NCBI RefSeq assembly: GCF_963681195.1
Contig: NZ_OY808998.1
Span: forward strand, 372,001 to 436,000
Source of the DNA: Vibrio sp. 16
GTDB taxonomy: Bacteria; Pseudomonadota; Gammaproteobacteria; Enterobacterales; Vibrionaceae
Reading direction: 5' to 3'
DNA: 64,000 nt
Within the stretch, counting starts at the first letter, position 1; each line of letters starts with the position of its first letter. The translations under genes and the position numbers were made by a program. Positions 27,282-35,900 of the stretch are shown here, piece by piece. The notes below the pieces were generated by a model. It was not told the DNA's origin and ran no database searches. It worked only from the letters and a program-made list of their open reading frames with translations.

Positions 27282-28744
27282 GCCTTCGCCATTAGTGAGT
27301 CAAATATTCGCGCTAACTTGGCGATATTTGACTCTATATCGTCCAACGCTACGTTACCAAACCCGAGCACAACACCTCCCCAATCTCGGGTTATTCCCTG
27401 CTTAACCGCACTGTCTTCGTAGTAACTGAGCGCGCGAATGACTAGCCCATTTGCCGCAGCCTGCGAGACAAACTCCTCTTCGTCCACAGAGCAGAACCAG
27501 CTAAGCGTCACGTGCAAACCTGCCGCTTGGCTGATCACCTCAACCTGTGGAGAAAAATGGCGGTGAATCGACTGACAAGTCAGCGCATGCTTATGTTGAT
27601 ACAGACGACGCATCTTGCGAATGTGGCGCAATAAATCGCCCTCACGAATAAAATCTGCGAGCGCTTCTTGAGTATGGGTTGGCGTATCACCTCCCATTGC
27701 ATCTTTGACCACTAGGCATTGCTCGAGCGTCGATTCAGGGACCACCATATAGCCCAGTCTCAGTCCGTTGAACATCACTTTACTAAAGGAACCGATGTAA
27801 ATAACGCGGTTCGCGCCTCCAACATCACTGGCAAGGCCTTGCAAACTTGTATAGGGACGATGAGCAAACTGAAACTCACTGTCGTAGTCGTCTTCAATAA
27901 TCCAGCTCTTGCTTGCCAATGCCCATTGAATAAGCGCTAGACGCTGCTCTGTATTTAACGTTGTTCCCATCGGGTATTGATTACTGGGAGTGATATAGAG
28001 CGCTTTGGCACGGCTAGAGAAGACCTGCTGCAAGTTAAACCCTTGATGCTGACGCACGCAAAGTGGCTCGACCTGAACTCGGTTCAAATCGAGAATTTTA
28101 CTCATTTGCGTATAACCCGGCTGCTCCATTAAAAGCGCATCGCCCGATTGCAAAATAACTCGACTTGCAATGTACAACGCCTGTTGAGCGCCCGAGGTAA
28201 TCACTATCTGGCTTGGCGAGCACGAAACGCTGCGACTGGTCGCTAAGTAATCGGCAATCGCGCTGCGCAGTGTCATACTCCCTTGCACATCTTGGCAACC
28301 AAGTAAACTCAAGCGTCCCGAGTGGCGCTGCAAGAAACGCTGCCATTTTTCGATTGGAAACTGCGCCAAATCAGGAATGCCAGGGGAGAATGGTTGATTC
28401 AACAATGGCCGCTCTCTGCACGCAGAAGGTGCGGGCGATTTGGGACTCCTATCCTTCACATTTAAGTAGTGTTCCGGAAGCTCTACAGCAACAAAGAACC
28501 CTGACCCCGGGCGACTTTCAAGATAGCCTTCTGCGACGAGTTGTTCATAGGCGGCAATCACCGTATTACGGCTTATAGAGAGCTCGAGTGCCAGCTTTCT
28601 AGTTGATGGCAGCTTGCCTCCAAGCGGCCACAAATGGCTAACGACTTTACTGCGAATGGCTTGAAAAAGCTGCTGTTGCAATGGGCTATTTTTGCAACTT
28701 AGGGTTAAGTCCCCACTGTCGATTGGCGTCAAAACTGGATCCAT
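27278..28744 (-). CDS. MocR-family (GntR/aminotransferase) regulator, PdxR-like
   Basis: A 488-residue fusion of a GntR winged helix (residues about 15-85: LPSTRKLALELSISRNTVIA) with an aminotransferase class I fold. The cofactor region is intact: ITSGAQQALY near 180, EDDYDSEF near 285, and the PLP-binding lysine in YIGSFSKVMFNGLRLGY near 320. It is divergent (84 bp) from a pyridoxamine-oxidase-fold gene, which suggests control of B6 metabolism (PdxR-like) or of that neighbour. AAAACTGG occurs twice around the start codon. Confidence 0.88.
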   Translation of the reverse strand: MDPVLTPIDSGDLTLSCKNSPLQQQLFQAIRSKVVSHLWPLGGKLPSTRKLALELSISRNTVIAAYEQLVAEGYLESRPGSGFFVAVELPEHYLNVKDRSPKSPAPSACRERPLLNQPFSPGIPDLAQFPIEKWQRFLQRHSGRLSLLGCQDVQGSMTLRSAIADYLATSRSVSCSPSQIVITSGAQQALYIASRVILQSGDALLMEQPGYTQMSKILDLNRVQVEPLCVRQHQGFNLQQVFSSRAKALYITPSNQYPMGTTLNTEQRLALIQWALASKSWIIEDDYDSEFQFAHRPYTSLQGLASDVGGANRVIYIGSFSKVMFNGLRLGYMVVPESTLEQCLVVKDAMGGDTPTHTQEALADFIREGDLLRHIRKMRRLYQHKHALTCQSIHRHFSPQVEVISQAAGLHVTLSWFCSVDEEEFVSQAAANGLVIRALSYYEDSAVKQGITRDWGGVVLGFGNVALDDIESNIAKLARIFDSLMAKA

Positions 28745-28828
28745 CCATCAAAAAAAACTGGCTCTAATCAAAGTACCACTTCGACGATACCTTATCACCT
28801 ATGGAGCAATAAGAAAGGAAGTTTTGCG

Positions 28829-29485
28829 ATGCTATCGACAACGAAAAGAACCGAAATCAACAAAGGACAGCACAAAGCTGTCTTTGACCCAGACCAACTG
28901 GACGCAATCATAGATGAGTCGTTGATCGCACATATTGCCATTTCGACGGAAAGCGGTCCCGTGATCATTCCCATGCTGGCATGGCGAGTCGACCGCCACA
29001 TCTACGTTCATGGGGCGAACAACAGCAGACTGATGCGTAATCTAAGCAAAGGAGAGCCCAGTTGTCTCACTTTTACCTTATTTGATGGATGGGTGCTTGC
29101 TCGATCGGCTTTTCACCACAGCGCACACTATCGCTCAGCCGTGGTTTTTGGCACCTTCGAACGCGTTGAAGACAAGCAGGAAAAGGATCAGGTGCTAAAC
29201 CACTTTATCGAACACATCGCACCTGGTCGAACCGATCACGTTCGACTCAGTAGCGATAAAGAACTCGCGGCGACCATGGTGCTTCGTATTCCTCTCACGG
29301 AAGCCTCGGTGAAAATAAGTTGCTCAGGCGTGAATGATGACAAAAGTGATTTAGAGCGACCTGTTTGGGCGGGCGTCCTACCTTATCGCACCGTCGTCGG
29401 GCCGCTTGAGCCAGCAGACGGGCTCGGAGACCTGCCAGAGCCCGACTACAGCGCGGCTTATGGAGACCGCTGGCACCGTTCATAG
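28829..29485 (+). CDS. Pyridoxamine 5'-phosphate oxidase-fold flavin-binding protein
   Basis: A 218-residue protein of the split-barrel FMN-binding group (Pyridox_ox_2-like). LIAHIAISTESGPVIIPML near residue 30, IYVHGANNSRLMRNL near 58 and VLARSAFHHSAHYRSAVVFG near 95 are the usual elements. It is not a PdxH enzyme proper. The divergent MocR regulator and short shared promoter suggest that it is the regulated target. Its substrate is unknown. Confidence 0.85.
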   Translation: MLSTTKRTEINKGQHKAVFDPDQLDAIIDESLIAHIAISTESGPVIIPMLAWRVDRHIYVHGANNSRLMRNLSKGEPSCLTFTLFDGWVLARSAFHHSAHYRSAVVFGTFERVEDKQEKDQVLNHFIEHIAPGRTDHVRLSSDKELAATMVLRIPLTEASVKISCSGVNDDKSDLERPVWAGVLPYRTVVGPLEPADGLGDLPEPDYSAAYGDRWHRS

Positions 29486-29498
29486 AAGGCACGTCGGG

Positions 29499-30506
29499 CT
29501 AAAAAAGATCTTGAAAGTGCTGCACATACTGTTTGGGCGTCAAACCACGATGTTTTTTAAACATGCGATTGAAACTGGCGCTGTTTTGATAACCCAAATG
29601 TGACGCAACTTCGTCAGGCGATAAACCGCGGCTGAGCAACTTCACCGCGGTATTACTCAGCACATACCCCATCACTGTCGTAAAGTTCATGCCAAATCCA
29701 TGCAGCTTGCGCTGAAACTGCTGAGTAGAGAGCCCCAGTAAACCCGAGACTCGTTCCAAGGTCGGCAGCCCGTAATGACGACTGTAATTAATGACCTCAT
29801 AGATCACCTTCACCTCATCGTCCGGTTCCGGCATATTCAGGAACTCATCCAAATCAGAGAAGTTCATCGCTAAACGTTGCTGAGGGAACAAGTTTTTCTG
29901 TTGTGTCGCTAAGCGCAAATCAGAGTGGAACCACATCTCGGTTTTGCAATGGCTCCACTCCACAGGGCAGCCGAAATACGCTTCATATTTTTCGCGGTTT
30001 TTACGCGTTCCCGACACCAGAACTCGCATTGGCGTAAAGTCCTCTCCGAGATAGCTACGTAGGATCTTCGTCATAAAGACCGCCACTCGAATACTGTCGT
30101 GAATCTTACACTGCGGCTCAATGTATGGGTTGTGGTAGATCCATTTTAAGATCGCACCACTTTGTGCCCCAGACAGATAGGCACCAGATTGAAGTGAGCT
30201 AAGCCCGTGGTTGATGCGACGGATGGTTGAGGCAAGATCGTAGCCGGACAAAAACCAACGAGAGATAGCGCCAAGTTTGCTGAGGTCTATTTCTCGACTT
30301 AACTCCAAAATCACATCGCTGTTTTCACTCTGCTCTTCGAGCTTTTCATACCAACGGTTGACCTCCGACAAGGGGAGCAATGTCATTGGGTTCTCTAACG
30401 CGCTTTCAGGAATATGAAGCCCACCTTGACTAATGCCATAGCGATGCTTCGCGAGTAAGTGGAGCTGCTTGATGCCAAGCGCACGAATAAATCGAACTTG
30501 ATTCAT
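29499..30506 (-). CDS. AraC-family regulator (AraC-type arabinose-binding-like N-terminus)
   Basis: A regulator of about 335 residues from the group with a long N-terminal ligand-binding domain (OruR/ArgR-like AraC proteins). The C-terminal helix-turn-helix pair is clear (DEVASHLGYQNSASFNRMFK, then GLTPKQY at the end). The frame is open to 30569; the ATG at 30506 (MNQVRFIRALG) gives the normal family start, though its ribosome site is weak. It is divergent from the DUF3302/HlyD pair at 30613, the probable targets. Confidence 0.87.
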   Translation of the reverse strand: MNQVRFIRALGIKQLHLLAKHRYGISQGGLHIPESALENPMTLLPLSEVNRWYEKLEEQSENSDVILELSREIDLSKLGAISRWFLSGYDLASTIRRINHGLSSLQSGAYLSGAQSGAILKWIYHNPYIEPQCKIHDSIRVAVFMTKILRSYLGEDFTPMRVLVSGTRKNREKYEAYFGCPVEWSHCKTEMWFHSDLRLATQQKNLFPQQRLAMNFSDLDEFLNMPEPDDEVKVIYEVINYSRHYGLPTLERVSGLLGLSTQQFQRKLHGFGMNFTTVMGYVLSNTAVKLLSRGLSPDEVASHLGYQNSASFNRMFKKHRGLTPKQYVQHFQDLF

Positions 30507-30612
30507 ACTGATTACATCATAAATCACTAAGTTGTGATTTAATCTGTCACAAAAAATCGATGTAGGCAAATCTCAAACACACTGGCGGCTCTTAGAATGA
30601 TTGGAGACCTCA

Positions 30613-30936
30613 ATGAGTTTGTTAAGCGTTCCTTTTGTCGGCACTGGCGCAGACACTGCACTCTATGTTGTTGCCGCTTTTGTCCTTATCGCCAGCGTTG
30701 GCGCCGCGATCGTTGGCTTTTGGAAGTTTCATGAACTGCCCATCAACAAAGCGCACAGTAAGGATCACCATCAAATAGGCTTAATCACCGCCCTCACATG
30801 GATCGGTTTCTTGTGGCATTGGGTTTGGGTTATCGCGGTGATTCTTGCCTTTGTCGATATGGAAAAAGCGATTGTTAACCTTCGCGACACGTGGCGACAT
30901 GCCCCAAAAACTGAAACACTACACGAGGAAGCATAA
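30613..30936 (+). CDS. DUF3302 membrane protein, YibI-like
   Basis: A 107-residue inner-membrane protein with two or three helices (ALYVVAAFVLIASVGAAIVG; LITALTWIGFLWHWVWVIA). The DUF3302 family includes E. coli YibI and YiaW. The frame opens at a TTG at 30601, but GGAG seven bases before the ATG at 30613 decides the start. The stop overlaps the start of the HlyD-like gene (TAATG), the same pairing as yibI-yibH in E. coli. Confidence 0.85.
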   Translation: MSLLSVPFVGTGADTALYVVAAFVLIASVGAAIVGFWKFHELPINKAHSKDHHQIGLITALTWIGFLWHWVWVIAVILAFVDMEKAIVNLRDTWRHAPKTETLHEEA

Positions 30937-32159
30937 TGTTAGAAGGCTTGGCCGTTTGGGCATTATTTATCTACTTACTTCGCCTAGTGGGAATGCCTTG
31001 GAACAAATTCACTCAAGGGTTCGCTTATCTGGGGGGCGCGTCTTGGCTATTGTTTGTCTGGGTTGGGCTGATCAATTTCACCCCGATGGACTTATCCGGC
31101 GGTTCGGTGGTTCAATCACCTCATATTCAGCTTCGTCCTGACTCTGCCAACGTTACCGGCAAAGTCGAAGAAATATTTATTAAACCCAATCAGTCGGTTA
31201 AAAAAGGACAAGCGATTTACCGCCTTGACGATACCCAGTATCAAATCGCCTACAATCAAGCCAAGGTATCGGAAGAAGCCACCAGCGTGGCGAAAGAGGT
31301 CGCTCAAGAAGATGTAGCTATTGCCAAGGCGACCTACACCTCAATGCAGCAAGACTTAACCACCACAGAGCGCCAGCTTGAAATGGCTAAAGTCGACTAT
31401 GAACTGCAACAAAAGATGCTTAAACGCTACAAAGAGCAAAATCGCGTCGTCGAAAACACCATTACCGCCAGTGACATCGACAAACAAGAAACCTTAGTTG
31501 CGAAAGCGAAGCTCAATATCGAAACCATTGAATCTCAACTGCAAACCAAGCAAGTGGAAACGGATAAAGCGAAGCTGGCGATAAGCAAAGCGACACTCGC
31601 GGTGAAAGCCAAACACGCCGACTGGTTAAAAGCGCAAGAACAACTCGCGAAAGCAAAATGGGATCTCGACAGTACTCTGGTTCGCGCACCAGCAGATGGG
31701 TTTGTGACTAACTTCATTCTACGTGAGGGGCAGCGCGTTTCCATGATGCCTCGCCTGCAAATGTACACCGAAGAAAAATACGTTCTGATGCGCGTTAACC
31801 ATCAAGCGATTCGAAACGTGAAACCAGGCCAAGTCGCAGAATTTGCTTCTTCTGTTTACCCAGGAAAGATCTTTTCCGCAGAGGTTGAAGGCATTGTCGA
31901 AGGCACAGGGGAAGCCCAAAGCAACTTGCTAGGTCTAGATCAATCGGTGCGAAAAACAACCGGACAAAACCTCCAAAACAAGCACCATTTCGTGAGGCTT
32001 AAAATCGAAGAACCAGAGGGGTACGATATCCCCGTCGGGTCCGTCGGGCTCGCATGGGTAAGTGGAGAAAAACCCATTGGGTTTATGACTTTTCTTGATG
32101 CCATACGTGGAATCATCATCCGGATGAAATCGCAGCTGTACTTCTTCTATTCCATTTAA
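30936..32159 (+). CDS. HlyD-family membrane fusion protein, YibH-like
   Basis: A 407-residue protein with two N-terminal hydrophobic segments in the first 55 residues. A biotinyl-lipoyl-like hairpin (VTGKVEEIFIKPNQSVKKGQ near 75), a long alpha-helical coiled coil (about 105-240), and the closing lipoyl half (STLVRAPADGFVTNF near 247) follow. These proteins bridge an inner-membrane pump to the outer membrane, or act alone. No pump or outer-membrane gene is adjacent, as with E. coli yibH. Confidence 0.88.
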   Translation: MLEGLAVWALFIYLLRLVGMPWNKFTQGFAYLGGASWLLFVWVGLINFTPMDLSGGSVVQSPHIQLRPDSANVTGKVEEIFIKPNQSVKKGQAIYRLDDTQYQIAYNQAKVSEEATSVAKEVAQEDVAIAKATYTSMQQDLTTTERQLEMAKVDYELQQKMLKRYKEQNRVVENTITASDIDKQETLVAKAKLNIETIESQLQTKQVETDKAKLAISKATLAVKAKHADWLKAQEQLAKAKWDLDSTLVRAPADGFVTNFILREGQRVSMMPRLQMYTEEKYVLMRVNHQAIRNVKPGQVAEFASSVYPGKIFSAEVEGIVEGTGEAQSNLLGLDQSVRKTTGQNLQNKHHFVRLKIEEPEGYDIPVGSVGLAWVSGEKPIGFMTFLDAIRGIIIRMKSQLYFFYSI

Positions 32160-32272
32160 GGATCACCAAAACCGCGCAGAAATGAGCGGTTTCTCATTCT
32201 TATTGTGTCCAAATGCGTTTTTCTACCGTATAAACAAGGAGATTTAACCAACTAACTCAGCGGGAGAAGTTC

Positions 32273-33586
32273 ATGTCGACTAAGGAACGCAGCCTTCCTA
32301 CTCATCGCATCTCTAGGTTCAGTAAATTTGCCTCATTGGCAACACGGGTGACCGGAAACGTGATTGCCGAAGGCACCAAGCAAATCGCTCAAGGCAATAA
32401 ACCGAATATGCGCGATCTCCTGCTCACGCCAAAAAACATTCACCGCCTAACTCAACAATTGGCGCATCTTCGTGGCGCTGCGATGAAAATGGGCCAAATG
32501 CTATCAATGGATGCGGGTGATATTCTTGAGCCAGAGCTCGCTGAAATCTTGGCTAAATTGCGTTCCGACGCCGACCCAATGCCTTCAAAGCAGCTGAGCC
32601 AAACGCTCGCGGACGCGCTAGGGACAGAGTGGAAATCTCAGTTCCTCGCCTTCAATTTTAAGCCCATCGCGAGTGCGTCGATTGGTCAGGTCCACCAAGC
32701 GTACAGTGATGATGGCGACAACATTGCGATAAAAGTTCAGTACCCTGGCGTGCGTAAAAGCATCGACAGCGATGTAGACAACGTCGGAACCCTGCTAAAA
32801 ATGGTTGGACTGATCCCCGACTCTGTGGATTACAACGGATTGCTGGAAGAAGCGAAGTGGCAACTTCATGATGAAGCAAACTATGTCAGAGAGGCGGAGT
32901 TTGCCCATCGCTATCGGGAAGCATTGAAAGACTCCCCCCATTTTGTTGTGCCGAAAGTATATTCGCTGATAAGCTCAGAATCTGTCCTTGCAATGGAATA
33001 CCTTGAAGGCGAGCCCATTGAGACTCTAGTCAACGAGCCTGAAGCAGTGCGAGACCGCGCCATGACAAACTTGCTCGATCTTCTGTTTAAAGAGCTGTTC
33101 GAGTTCAAAATGGTTCAAACCGATCCCAATTTTGCCAACTATCTCTTCATGCGAGACACAGAGCAAATCGGGCTTCTGGATTTTGGCGCAACGCGTGAAT
33201 ATAGCGAGCGGTTCAGTTCCGGCTATCGGCAAGCGTTTCGTGCAGCCCTTAATCAAGATGAAACTGGGTTAAACAGCGCACTCGAGCAAATCGGCTTTTT
33301 TAGCCAAGGCATTTTGCCCGAGCAACGCAGTGCGATTCTCAACTTGGTCAACATGGCGTGTGAACCTATGTTGGTTGACGAGGCGTACGACTTTAAACGC
33401 AGTGACTTAGCCACGCGATTGCGGCAAGCTGGCTCGGTGTTGAGTATGGAGCAAGACTACTGGCACACCCCTCCCGCAGATGCTCTGTTCCTACATCGAA
33501 AAATCGGTGGTTTGTACCTTCTTGCTGCAAGGATTGGCGCGAAAGTCAACATTCATCGACTTGTCACGCCCTATCTAGACACTTAG
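32273..33586 (+). CDS. ABC1/ADCK3-type atypical kinase (AarF/UbiB superfamily)
   Basis: A 437-residue atypical protein-kinase-like ATPase. The KxGQ signature is seen as AAMKMGQMLS near residue 67, the A-rich loop as SASIGQVHQAY near 138, the catalytic lysine segment as IAIKVQYPG, and the catalytic block as QTDPNFANYLF (near 283) with DFG in GLLDFGATREY. These variants are closer to the eukaryotic ADCK3/COQ8 form than to UbiB. The family supports quinone biosynthesis; a role beside the housekeeping UbiB is an inference. It has its own promoter region and no obvious operon partner. Confidence 0.9.
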   Translation: MSTKERSLPTHRISRFSKFASLATRVTGNVIAEGTKQIAQGNKPNMRDLLLTPKNIHRLTQQLAHLRGAAMKMGQMLSMDAGDILEPELAEILAKLRSDADPMPSKQLSQTLADALGTEWKSQFLAFNFKPIASASIGQVHQAYSDDGDNIAIKVQYPGVRKSIDSDVDNVGTLLKMVGLIPDSVDYNGLLEEAKWQLHDEANYVREAEFAHRYREALKDSPHFVVPKVYSLISSESVLAMEYLEGEPIETLVNEPEAVRDRAMTNLLDLLFKELFEFKMVQTDPNFANYLFMRDTEQIGLLDFGATREYSERFSSGYRQAFRAALNQDETGLNSALEQIGFFSQGILPEQRSAILNLVNMACEPMLVDEAYDFKRSDLATRLRQAGSVLSMEQDYWHTPPADALFLHRKIGGLYLLAARIGAKVNIHRLVTPYLDT

Positions 33587-33666
33587 CCACGTTAGGGGAT
33601 TGTTTTTCTTCCACTTTAGAGTACCTTGATCATCAGTTTCTATTACATTGATATTCGAGGTACTCA

Positions 33667-35013
33667 GTGAGCCAATTGCAAGACCTCTCCGTACTGATCG
33701 AACAAATTGTTCAAGCGGAAGACGGTGAACAAGTTGCTATTTTAAATGACTCTATCGAAGACGGATTAGAACCCGGTGCAGTCGCCCTCATTCTTGAAGC
33801 TTTTCCCATCGACGAGCGTGTCCGTCTTTGGCGAAGCCTGCCTTTAGAACTGCATATTGAGGTCCTTACTGAAGCGCGTGCGGAAGTACGCTACTCGATC
33901 ATTGAAGAGCTGTCGGAAATCGAGCTAAAGCTAACGCTTGCAAAGCTAGATAACCTCTCCTTAATCGAGTGGGCGGATTCTCTCCCAGAAGAGATCATCA
34001 ACGAAGCCTTATCTCTAATTGAAAAAGATGAGCTTGAGCTCTACGACCAAGCCAATGAGTACGAAGATGATGAACTCGGTCGATGGGCAGAGCGAAAAGT
34101 CGTCACCCTACCGTTCAATATATCGGTTGAGAAAGCCAACATCTTGATGGAGCGATACAGCTACGACGCGCCGCAACAGATCTATTTAATCAACAAACGT
34201 AAGCAGTTCCGTGGGGTTGTCAATTATATTGATCTACTTCGCGCCGAGCCGACCGAGCGCCTTAAAAACATCGCCATAGAAAACGCGGTTACACTGGATG
34301 CGAAACTCTCGCTAGCAGAAACCATTGAAGCGCTGGAGCACTCGTCGGTTTCCGCCATGCCCGTCACAGATGAGACTCAAATGCTGGTCGGCGAAATTGA
34401 TTGGCAGTTTGCGTTAAGTACCCAAAGAGAAATCTACGAATCTCGATTGATGGCGGGTACCGGTATGGACGAAGGCGATGACCTGTTTGCGCCAGTGATG
34501 AAAAGCTCACAAAAACGTGGCGTGTGGTTGGGGATTAACCTGATGACCGCGATTTTGGCTTCTGTGACCATTGGATTGTTTGAAGATGTGATTGCCCAAG
34601 TGGTCGCGCTGGCCGTTTTGATGCCGATTGTCGCGTCTATGGGTGGCATTGCGGGTAGCCAAACGCTGACTCTGATGATTCGTGCGATGGCGTTAAACCA
34701 AATTACGCCAGGTAACCGCTGGGCGCTGCTTAAAAATGAGATTGGAATTGGTTCGATAAACGGCTTGCTGTGGGCGCTAATTATTGGTGCGATGGCTGGG
34801 CTTTGGTTTCAATCGACGATACTCGGCGCCACTATCGCACTGGCGATAATCGTCAATATCATTACCGCAGCGCTATTTGGCGTGTTAATCCCTATTGCGT
34901 TGGATAAGCTGAAACTCGATCCTGCCCTCGCAGGCTCGGTGGTATTGACGACGGTTACGGATGTTGTGGGCTTTTTCGCCTTCTTAGGCACCGCAAGTTT
35001 GGTCATGCTGTAA
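33667..35013 (+). CDS. mgtE: Magnesium transporter MgtE
   Basis: A 448-residue MgtE-type Mg2+ channel. The N-terminal acidic MgtE_N superhelix (residues 1-130), a pair of CBS domains (about 135-255), a connecting helix and five transmembrane helices in the last 175 residues are all present. The pore region PIVASMGGIAGSQTLTL matches the family signature. The start is a GTG with GAGG six bases upstream. It lies directly upstream of the qrr RNA but has a separate promoter region. No terminator is obvious between the mgtE stop and the LuxO boxes. Confidence 0.93.
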   Translation: MSQLQDLSVLIEQIVQAEDGEQVAILNDSIEDGLEPGAVALILEAFPIDERVRLWRSLPLELHIEVLTEARAEVRYSIIEELSEIELKLTLAKLDNLSLIEWADSLPEEIINEALSLIEKDELELYDQANEYEDDELGRWAERKVVTLPFNISVEKANILMERYSYDAPQQIYLINKRKQFRGVVNYIDLLRAEPTERLKNIAIENAVTLDAKLSLAETIEALEHSSVSAMPVTDETQMLVGEIDWQFALSTQREIYESRLMAGTGMDEGDDLFAPVMKSSQKRGVWLGINLMTAILASVTIGLFEDVIAQVVALAVLMPIVASMGGIAGSQTLTLMIRAMALNQITPGNRWALLKNEIGIGSINGLLWALIIGAMAGLWFQSTILGATIALAIIVNIITAALFGVLIPIALDKLKLDPALAGSVVLTTVTDVVGFFAFLGTASLVML

Positions 35014-35055
35014 TCATATAGCTATTAAATATATCATTAGCAAATGTATGGTTAG

Positions 35056-35068
35056 TTGCATTTTGCAT
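35056..35068 (+). promoter_or_regulatory. LuxO-type enhancer box 1
   Basis: TTGCATTTTGCAT matches 12 of 13 positions of the LuxO box TTGCAWWWTGCAA. It lies about 100-112 bp before the qrr transcription start, a normal distance for a sigma-54 activator. Confidence 0.75.
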
Positions 35069-35081
35069 TTTCATATTGCAA
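35069..35081 (+). promoter_or_regulatory. LuxO-type enhancer box 2
   Basis: TTTCATATTGCAA matches 12 of 13 positions of the same consensus and abuts box 1 with no gap, forming a double enhancer site. Confidence 0.65.
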
Positions 35082-35141
35082 AGGAAAACGAAAAAAACGC
35101 CTATTTTGGCTAAAAATAGCGCAATTAAGCGCTATAAAAGT

Positions 35142-35157
35142 TGGCACATATACTGCA
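35142..35157 (+). promoter_or_regulatory. Sigma-54 promoter of qrr
   Basis: TGGCACATATACTGCA fits the -24/-12 consensus TGGCACRNNNNTTGCW with one mismatch. The GG and GC are correctly spaced, and the predicted +1 is exactly at the conserved Qrr 5' end (35168). Confidence 0.9.
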
Positions 35158-35167
35158 ATAGTATTCA

Positions 35168-35272
35168 TGACCCTTTTTAAGCCGAGGGTCACCTAGCCAA
35201 CTGACGTTGTTAGTGAACTCAATTGTTCACACTTATATCAGCCAATCTCACTTATTGAGGTTGGCTTTTTTT
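35168..35272 (+). ncRNA. qrr: Qrr quorum-regulatory small RNA
   Basis: An RNA of about 105 nt. It begins TGACCC, which pairs with GGGTCA (35186-35191) to form the first hairpin. The absolutely conserved Qrr core, AGCCAACTGACGTTGTTAGT, follows (35195-35214). The terminator stem GCCAATCTCA (35241-35250) pairs with TGAGGTTGGC (35256-35265) and runs into seven Ts. Qrr RNAs act with Hfq at low cell density to repress the LuxR/HapR master regulator and to activate AphA. The sigma-54 promoter and paired LuxO boxes upstream show control by phospho-LuxO. Which of the several Vibrio Qrr paralogues this is cannot be said from one copy. Confidence 0.95.
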
Positions 35273-35330
35273 TATCTTCAACAATGGTAGGCAAAGAATT
35301 GTTACGTGGGGTATCTCGATGGGAAGAGCA

Positions 35331-35741
35331 GAAAAAAGAAAACCCCACTAAGCTTTCGCCTAGTGGGGTCTAATCTTACTCGCAGCAATCCGGCTACTAA
35401 TAGGTGCTCCCTGCATCTATTCCTTGATAGCACGCTGAATCCTTCAGCACTTTCCTTATCATCGCCATCCTAGCGGTGTCCTTGGCAATCCAGCCCGTTA
35501 ACTTTCCTAGTTAACTCACATCACTTAATCCTTAAGCGGTGTCCCTGTTCTATCATCCTGATAGCATTGCCTTAGTCCGTTAAGCGTCCATTGTCTTTCC
35601 TTGTGTAACCATCCTAGTTACTAGCGTCCAGCCAATGTCCTTCGCTTTCCTTGCCGACCATTCATCCTGAATAATCGAATCTTCGTCCTGAAGATGACCT
35701 ATCCTTGGGTCTTTCCTGTTCCGTGTCTGCTCCCTGCTGAC
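35331..35741 (-). ncRNA. csrB: CsrB-family small RNA (CsrA-sequestering)
   Basis: A minus-strand RNA of about 410 nt made of many short hairpins whose loops read AGGA or GGA; I count about 25 GGA motifs. Examples are GCTGAAGGATTCAGC, CTATCAGGATGATAG and TTCAGGATGAA. The 5' end GTCAGCAGGGAG and the 3' block GCAGGGAGCA...GTAGCCGGATTGCTGCGA resemble both ends of E. coli CsrB. It ends at a strong terminator (CCCCACTA / TAGTGGGG at 35343-35350 and 35361-35368, then T4CT6 on the minus strand). CsrB RNAs bind many copies of CsrA and free its mRNA targets. It converges on qrr. Confidence 0.93.
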
Positions 35742-35747
35742 AACTTA

Positions 35748-35775
35748 AGATTAAGCAATCGGCCAAATTAAACAA
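35748..35775 (-). promoter_or_regulatory. Candidate sigma-70 promoter of csrB
   Basis: On the minus strand, TTGTTT (35770-35775) and TAATCT (35748-35753) are separated by 16 bp. This places +1 at about 35741, where the CsrB-like 5' sequence begins. Confidence 0.55.
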
Positions 35776-35900
35776 TCAAATATTGGAGAAAATCACCCTA
35801 TCAAAACTGAACAAAAAGCAAACAAAAACATATAAAACAAATATTTAAAGATTGTTTTAGAGATTTTCTCAGGCTAGCTTCCGCTTTACGCTCACGCCTT

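Noticed and set aside
35385..35760. Array of short palindromes that could suggest CRISPR, REP or integron repeats
   Set aside because: The units differ in stem sequence and share only the GGA loop on the minus strand. They are explained by CsrB structure.
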